DNA from: Verrucomicrobiota bacterium
GTDB taxonomy: Bacteria; Verrucomicrobiota; Verrucomicrobiia; Opitutales; Seribacteraceae
Assembly: GCA_014382645.1 (NCBI GenBank)
Contig: JACNJI010000280.1
Coordinates: 1 to 23,415, forward strand
DNA length: 23,415 nucleotides
Reading direction: 5' to 3'
Shown: positions 19,205 to 23,415 of the stretch, one piece after another
Position numbering within the stretch: position 1 is the stretch's first letter
Layout: every line of letters begins with the position of its first letter
The notes under the pieces: model-generated
The model's input: the letters and a program-made list of their open reading frames with translations, nothing else
Told to the model about the DNA's origin: nothing
The model's database searches: none
Program-made: the position numbers and the translations under genes

Positions 19205-20407
19205 ATGGCCAAAGAAAAGTTCGAACGCACAAAACCTCATGTTAACGTCGGCACGATAGGTCATGTGGATCATGGTAAGACCACATTGACTGCTGCTATT
19301 CTTCACGCACAATCCAAAAAAGGTTTTGCCCAGATAAAAAGTTATGCTGATATCGCAAAAGGAGGGACCGTTCGCGACTCTTCCAAAATTGTGACTATTG
19401 CCCTGTCTCATGTTGAGTATGAGTCGGACAATCGTCACTATGCGCATGTCGATTGCCCGGGGCACGCCGATTTCGTCAAAAACATGATTACTGGAGCTGC
19501 TCAAATGGATGGAGCCATCCTTGTTGTTGACGCCACGACTGGACCAATGCCACAGACCCGAGAACATATATTATTGGCCCGTCAAGTTGATGTACCTAAT
19601 GTCGTTGTTTTTCTCAATAAATGCGATCTCATGCAAGGTGACGATGAGGAACTTGTTGAGTTGGTAGATATGGAAATACGGGATTTGCTTAGCAAGTATG
19701 AGTTTGACGGAGACAACGCCAAAATCATTCGGGGCTCAGCAACTAAGGCACTTGAAGATGATGAGAGTGAGCTAGGTCTTCCCGCAATCCAGCAACTAAT
19801 GGAAACCATCGATAGCGAAATTGAAGAACCAGTTCGCGATGTTGACAAACCTTTTTTGATGTCAGTTGAAGATGTCTTCTCTATAACTGGACGAGGAACA
19901 GTTGCCACAGGCAGAATAGAGCGTGGAAGGGTTAAGGTCGGCGAGGAAGTCGAGCTTGTCGGACTTGTCGATTCTATCAAAACTATCTGTACGGGAGTTG
20001 AAATGTTTCGCAAGGAACTTGGGCAAGGACAAGCCGGTGACAATGTCGGAATGTTGCTTCGAGGAATTGAGAAAGATGATGTTCAGCGTGGTCATGTAAT
20101 TGCTAAGCCAGGCACCATAAAACCGCACGCCAAGGCCAAAGCTCAAATTTATGTGCTGAATAAAGATGAAGGTGGTCGCCACACCCCGTTTTTCAAGGGC
20201 TATCGCCCCCAATTCTTTTTTGGCACTGCCGATGTTACTGGCGTTGTAGAATTACCTGAGGGTGTTGAGATGGTTATGCCTGGAGACAACTTAGGGGTGA
20301 GCATAGAATTGCAAAAGCCTATAGCGATGGAATCTGGACAACGTTTTGCCATCCGCGAAGGAGGCAAGACAATAGGAGCCGGTAACATTACTGATGTTCT
20401 CGAGTAG
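19205..20407 (+). CDS. tuf: Elongation factor Tu
   Basis: GTPase that delivers aminoacyl-tRNA to the ribosome; 400 residues. Visible are the P-loop GHVDHGKT (19-26), DCPGH (83-87, with catalytic H87), NKCD, domain 2 and the C-terminal [11 protein letters not shown]. Switch I is unusual: where most bacteria have a form of ARGITI, this protein reads SSKIVTI (59-65). The Mg-coordinating Thr is kept as T64, and there are about two extra residues just before it. The frame extends upstream to 19115 through tRNA-Thr, but the ATG at 19205 gives the canonical [14 protein letters not shown] start. It is flanked by tRNA-Thr and tRNA-Trp in the classical order. No Shine-Dalgarno is seen despite expected high expression. 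Confidence 0.98.
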   Translation: MAKEKFERTKPHVNVGTIGHVDHGKTTLTAAILHAQSKKGFAQIKSYADIAKGGTVRDSSKIVTIALSHVEYESDNRHYAHVDCPGHADFVKNMITGAAQMDGAILVVDATTGPMPQTREHILLARQVDVPNVVVFLNKCDLMQGDDEELVELVDMEIRDLLSKYEFDGDNAKIIRGSATKALEDDESELGLPAIQQLMETIDSEIEEPVRDVDKPFLMSVEDVFSITGRGTVATGRIERGRVKVGEEVELVGLVDSIKTICTGVEMFRKELGQGQAGDNVGMLLRGIEKDDVQRGHVIAKPGTIKPHAKAKAQIYVLNKDEGGRHTPFFKGYRPQFFFGTADVTGVVELPEGVEMVMPGDNLGVSIELQKPIAMESGQRFAIREGGKTIGAGNITDVLE

Positions 20408-20487
20408 TACCGATTTTTTCATCTGTTTTATTTCCAAACTATGCTCACCGGGTCTCGAGGGATTTATGTTTCCAATGTTAGAGATTC

Positions 20488-20563
20488 GGGAGAATAGCTC
20501 AATTGGCAGAGCAACGGTCTCCAAAACCGTAGGCTGAGGGTTCGAGTCCCTCTTCTCCCGCCA
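20488..20563 (+). tRNA. tRNA-Trp, anticodon CCA
   Basis: Acceptor gggagaa (20488-20494) pairs with ttctccc (20553-20559), followed by discriminator G, typical of tRNA-Trp, and encoded CCA. Anticodon stem acggt/accgt encloses ctccaaa, giving CCA at 20521-20523. Its position between tuf and secE is conserved in many bacteria. Confidence 0.97.
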
Positions 20564-20588
20564 TTTTCTTCTCAAATTAATTAGTACT

Positions 20589-20792
20589 TTGAATCCTTTT
20601 CGAAAAATACGTTCTTTTTACGCTGAAACCGTAATTGAACTTAAGCGCGCCACATGGCCGACCCCATCTGAGTTGCGGGAATCCACGGGGGTCGTAATCG
20701 CAGGCGTCGCCGTGCTGGGCTTTTTTATATCAGTAGCCGACTTCTCGCTTTCGTCTTGGGTCGATTATGTCACTAGTTTGCTCCGAAGTTAA
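20589..20792 (+). CDS. secE: Preprotein translocase subunit SecE
   Basis: Essential small subunit of the SecYEG protein-conducting channel in the inner membrane. At 67 residues it is the short, single-membrane-span form found in most bacteria, unlike the three-span E. coli protein. The amphipathic helix ETVIELKRATWPTPSELR (13-30) shows the conserved E-x-x-x-x-TWP pattern, followed by the membrane segment (about 34-52). The start is TTG; no ATG or GTG in frame would keep the N-terminal helix. It lies 25 bases after tRNA-Trp and 24 before nusG, as expected. Confidence 0.93.
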   Translation: MNPFRKIRSFYAETVIELKRATWPTPSELRESTGVVIAGVAVLGFFISVADFSLSSWVDYVTSLLRS

Positions 20793-20816
20793 GTCCGTAT
20801 CGAATTTGTAAATAAG

Positions 20817-21395
20817 ATGACCGATACAGTTTCAAGTAAACCTCGTTGGTACGCAGTTCAATGCCTATCTAACCACGAAGACAAAGTGAGACGTTTTCTG
20901 ACTCGTTTTCGTGAGGATGACGAAAACTTTTCTAAGCACCTTAAGGAGATATTGGTTCCGATTGAAACTGTATCAGAGGTTAAAAACGGTCAAAAAAAGC
21001 AACGTGACCGCAAGTTTTACCCGGGATATGTATTCGTCGAGATGCACCTTTTTGATACAGAGGGGAACTTGTTGAAAGAACCTTGGTACAAGGTTAAAGA
21101 TACCGATGGCGTAATTAATTTTATAGGACGCGCCAATCCTACACCACTTCGCGAAGACGAAATAGGACATATCTTGAGGCAAGTAGAAGAAGCTAAAGGA
21201 AAGGAAGTTCCAAAAGTTCAATTCGAACTTGGGCAGCTCGTCAAGATTCTGGATGGGCCTTTCATAAATCTGACAGGTGACATTGAGGAGATTGACGCGG
21301 AAAAAGGTAGCTTGAAAATTTCAGTTTCTATTTTCGGTCGATTTACACCTGTAGAGTTAGAATTCTGGCAGGTAGAAAAAGCGGACGAAACCTAA
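20817..21395 (+). CDS. nusG: Transcription termination/antitermination protein NusG
   Basis: Binds RNA polymerase to support processive elongation and links it to Rho or ribosomal protein S10. The N-terminal NGN domain is visible as WYAVQCLSNHEDKV (11-24) with FYPGYVFVEM (67-76). The C-terminal KOW domain spans about 138-188 (VKILDGPF, TGDIEEID, IFGRFTPVELEFWQVEK). A short linker follows VPKVQFELGQ. The 192-residue length is slightly above the E. coli protein because of an insertion after GYVFVEMHLF. It is followed 16 bases later by rplK. Confidence 0.97.
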   Translation: MTDTVSSKPRWYAVQCLSNHEDKVRRFLTRFREDDENFSKHLKEILVPIETVSEVKNGQKKQRDRKFYPGYVFVEMHLFDTEGNLLKEPWYKVKDTDGVINFIGRANPTPLREDEIGHILRQVEEAKGKEVPKVQFELGQLVKILDGPFINLTGDIEEIDAEKGSLKISVSIFGRFTPVELEFWQVEKADET

Positions 21396-21411
21396 TTCAA
21401 CTTAATTTATC

Positions 21412-21837
21412 ATGTCCAAAAAGGCAGTAGGAGAAATTCGTTTGCAACTACCCGCAGGTGCGGCCAATCCCGCACCACCCGTAGGCCCGGCTCTGGGTTC
21501 CCAAGGTGTAAACATAATGGAATTCTGCAAAGAGTTCAATGCACGCACGAAAGACCAGTCCGGTCTCATCCTTCCTGTCGCCATAACCGTGTATGCCGAT
21601 CGATCCTTCAGTTTCATACTGAAGTCGCCACCTGCCGCAGTGCTTTTAAAAAAGGCAGCCGGTGTACCAAAAGGTTCGGGCACGCCCAATCGGGATAAAA
21701 TCGGTAAGGTTACTATGGCTCAGGTGAAAGAAATTGTGGCCACAAAGAAGGCTGACTTAAATGCCAGAGATGAAGATGCGGCGTGCCGCATCATTGCCGG
21801 CACTGCCCGTAGCATGGGTATTGAAATTGCCAACTGA
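21412..21837 (+). CDS. rplK: 50S ribosomal protein L11
   Basis: Component of the GTPase-associated centre of the large ribosomal subunit, binding 23S rRNA beside L10/L12. The N-terminal [19 protein letters not shown] (15-33) is the proline-rich factor-contact motif. The C-terminal rRNA-binding domain includes [14 protein letters not shown] and [11 protein letters not shown]. The length, 141 residues, is standard. No Shine-Dalgarno precedes the ATG. Confidence 0.97.
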   Translation: MSKKAVGEIRLQLPAGAANPAPPVGPALGSQGVNIMEFCKEFNARTKDQSGLILPVAITVYADRSFSFILKSPPAAVLLKKAAGVPKGSGTPNRDKIGKVTMAQVKEIVATKKADLNARDEDAACRIIAGTARSMGIEIAN

Positions 21838-21885
21838 ACACAAAGGAACATTGATACCTTTTTCATCTTTATTTTTTGAATAACC

Positions 21886-22578
21886 ATGTCCAACCCAAGT
21901 AAAAGATATCTATCTGCGACCAAGAAGGCCGACCTTTCCCAACCTCATCTGCTGGATCAAGCAATTGAAGTGCTAGACCAAATGGAAAAAGTTAAGTTTG
22001 ACGAAACCGTTGAACTTTCGGTTGCATTAGGAGTAGACCCAAAACAAACTTCTCATTCAGTTCGCGGGACGGTAAACTTGCCTCATGGAAGCGGCCGTAA
22101 AGTAGTTGTAGTTGTGTTCACTGAAAAGCCTGAAGAGGCTAAGTCTTCGGGGGCTGATATCATCGGCTTGGACGACTTGGTCGCCAAGGTGAAAGATGGT
22201 TGGTGCGACTTCGATGTGGCAATCGCTACTCCAGAAGCGATGAAGAAGGTTAGGTCGGTAGCACGCGTACTTGGACCTCGAGGGTTAATGCCAACCCCGA
22301 AAGCTGGTACTGTAACTGACGATGTGAATTCGGCCGTTCAAGCCGTTAAAGCAGGTCGAGTTGAATTTAAAATGGACAAGACTGGTGCCCTTGCCGTAAT
22401 TTTAGGCAAGCGTTCGTTTAGTCCAACGCAGTTGGTTGAAAATGCCCTCGTGGCGATAAAGGCAATTGTTGGAGTCCGGCCCGATGGTTTCAAGGGGCGT
22501 TATATACGCCGAATGAGCATCTGTAGCACGATGAGCCCTGCGATTTCCCTCGACAATTCTGTCTTCTCCCAGCTTTGA
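21886..22578 (+). CDS. rplA: 50S ribosomal protein L1
   Basis: L1-stalk protein that binds 23S rRNA and helps release deacylated tRNA; in many bacteria it also represses its own operon. Family motifs are KFDETVELSVALGVDPKQ (36-53), RGTVNLPHGSG (60-70), DFDVAIATPEAM (108-119) and the signature LGPRGLMPTPKAGTVTDDV (128-146). The length, 230 residues, is normal. The C-terminus (STMSPAISLD) also fits. It follows rplK by 48 bases. I could not identify an L1-binding leader, since the nusG-rplK gap is only 16 bases. Confidence 0.97.
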   Translation: MSNPSKRYLSATKKADLSQPHLLDQAIEVLDQMEKVKFDETVELSVALGVDPKQTSHSVRGTVNLPHGSGRKVVVVVFTEKPEEAKSSGADIIGLDDLVAKVKDGWCDFDVAIATPEAMKKVRSVARVLGPRGLMPTPKAGTVTDDVNSAVQAVKAGRVEFKMDKTGALAVILGKRSFSPTQLVENALVAIKAIVGVRPDGFKGRYIRRMSICSTMSPAISLDNSVFSQL

Positions 22579-22620
22579 CAGGCTCTGCTTTTGTATTAAA
22601 TTTATCAAGCAATTGACCTA

Positions 22621-23130
22621 ATGAGACCTGAAAAAAAATTCCTTGCTGTAGAAGTTTCAGCACATCTTGAAAAGTCCGACTATGTTTTTCTGGCTGATTT
22701 TACTGGGCTCACCGTTGATGATTCCGACGAACTTCGCGGTGAGCTTTCCTCCTTAGGAGCGGAGTTTCACATCGTTAAGAACAGTGCACTCAAGTTTGCC
22801 GCAGCTGAACGTAACATCTCGATTTCAGATGAGTTTCTTGTTGGTCCCACTGCTATCGTTACTGGGGGTGACCCCTCAGGTGCTGCCAAAGTTTTGAAGT
22901 CTTTTACGAAGTCAAAGCAAAAACTCTCCGTTAAAGTCGGATCTTTGGGTGATAGGCAACTTACAGCGAAAGAAGTTTCCATTTTAGCTGATTTGCCAAA
23001 CCTTGAAACGCTACAATCTCAACTTCTTTCTCTTTTGGGTACTCCCGCCACTCGACTTGTTACATTATTCAACACCCCGGCTAGACAATTTGTAACTGTC
23101 CTTGCAGCCAAAGCTGACGAGGTCGATTAA
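22621..23130 (+). CDS. rplJ: 50S ribosomal protein L10
   Basis: Anchors L7/L12 dimers to the ribosomal stalk. 169 residues. The N-terminal rRNA-binding domain is recognisable from YVFLADFTGLTVDD (21-34), LGAEFHIVKNSALKFAA (45-61) and the GPTAIVTGGDP segment (79-89). The C-terminal helix (about 125-169) that binds L12 dimers is present. The start ATG lies 42 bases after rplA, without an obvious Shine-Dalgarno. The rplA-rplJ gap is too short for a full L10 leader, so any such leader would have to reach into rplA. Confidence 0.96.
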   Translation: MRPEKKFLAVEVSAHLEKSDYVFLADFTGLTVDDSDELRGELSSLGAEFHIVKNSALKFAAAERNISISDEFLVGPTAIVTGGDPSGAAKVLKSFTKSKQKLSVKVGSLGDRQLTAKEVSILADLPNLETLQSQLLSLLGTPATRLVTLFNTPARQFVTVLAAKADEVD

Positions 23131-23149
23131 TCAAGAACAACACTTTCCT

Positions 23150-23187
23150 GCCTTCGCCTCTCTGACTTTAAGGTCTGAGGCGTTGGC
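23150..23187 (+). promoter_or_regulatory. Strong hairpin in the rplJ-rplL spacer
   Basis: gcc (23150-23152) pairs with ggc (23185-23187); after a symmetric tt/tt internal loop, cgcctc (23155-23160) pairs with gaggcg (23177-23182); gac (23164-23166) then pairs with gtc (23173-23175). No T-run follows, so it is not a simple terminator. It may be an mRNA processing, stabilising or attenuating element that helps give L12 its higher dose. Confidence 0.5.
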
Positions 23188-23286
23188 GCAATCAATAACC
23201 ACCAACCTTGAAGAAATTAGGGGAATTAACCCTTAAATGTCAGTTCAACGACGCTAATCCTATTCAAGGCAAGTAGGTAAAATACA

Positions 23287-23415
23287 ATGGCAGAGATAAA
23301 TAAGGAACAAGTAATTGACTGGCTCAGTGGTCAGTCAGTCATCGAAATCGCAGAGTTGGTCAAAGAGCTCGAAGAAAAATGGGGAGTAAGTGCGACAGCG
23401 CCCGCGGCTGTTGCA
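23287..23415 (+). CDS. rplL: 50S ribosomal protein L7/L12, 5' part
   Basis: The window ends inside this gene after 43 codons. The N-terminal dimerisation domain is recognisable from [20 protein letters not shown] followed by EEKWGVSA and the start of the Ala/Pro-rich hinge (TAPAAVA). Unlike most genes here it has a Shine-Dalgarno-like AGGT (23275-23278), eight bases before the ATG. Its order after rplJ is universal in this cluster, and rpoB would be expected next. Confidence 0.95.
   Translation, partial: MAEINKEQVIDWLSGQSVIEIAELVKELEEKWGVSATAPAAVA

Overview
This window is ordinary bacterial chromosome with mostly housekeeping content. No phage, insertion sequence, CRISPR array or defence locus is visible. 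Adjacent gyrB-gyrA, a HemB with an aspartate-type metal site, an ExbB/ExbD pair and the tRNA-Thr/tuf/tRNA-Trp/secE/nusG/rplK/rplA/rplJ/rplL run all indicate a bacterium. The EF-Tu switch I region departs from the usual bacterial consensus in a way that I associate with Verrucomicrobiota, perhaps Opitutae. That placement rests on memory rather than a search. Starts are mixed (ATG, several TTG, one GTG), and most housekeeping genes lack a clear Shine-Dalgarno sequence.

Left part (1-5144). A minus-strand reading frame broken by one in-frame TGA runs into the left edge. Next come tRNA-Leu with the unusual anticodon AAG, a membrane-anchored protein of unknown function with MORN-like segments, and pyrD (pyrimidine synthesis). 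An unrecognised acidic protein follows, its 3' end overlapping hemB (haem synthesis) tail to tail. Divergent from hemB is a small MIF/tautomerase-family protein.

Middle (5183-14375). An SLC13-type permease with two internal TrkA-C domains is followed by a 446-base gap containing a hairpin and a good sigma70-like promoter. gyrB and gyrA follow, with no promoter evident between them. A DEDDh-type exonuclease (minus) and an inositol-monophosphatase/HisN-like phosphatase (plus) diverge from a 65-base gap. tRNA-Gly(GCC) lies on the minus strand.

Right part (14503-23415). A tight four-gene unit encodes an exported 860-residue TPR protein, an ExbB/TolQ-like protein, an ExbD/TolR-like protein and an anchored protein of unknown function in the place where TonB or TolA would be expected. 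Two stop/start overlaps suggest translational coupling. The ExbB-like protein lacks the glutamate normally found in the third membrane segment. This is the best candidate here for a poorly described system. Two perfect hairpins separate it from the translation/transcription cluster, which ends inside rplL at the window edge and would be expected to continue into rpoB-rpoC.
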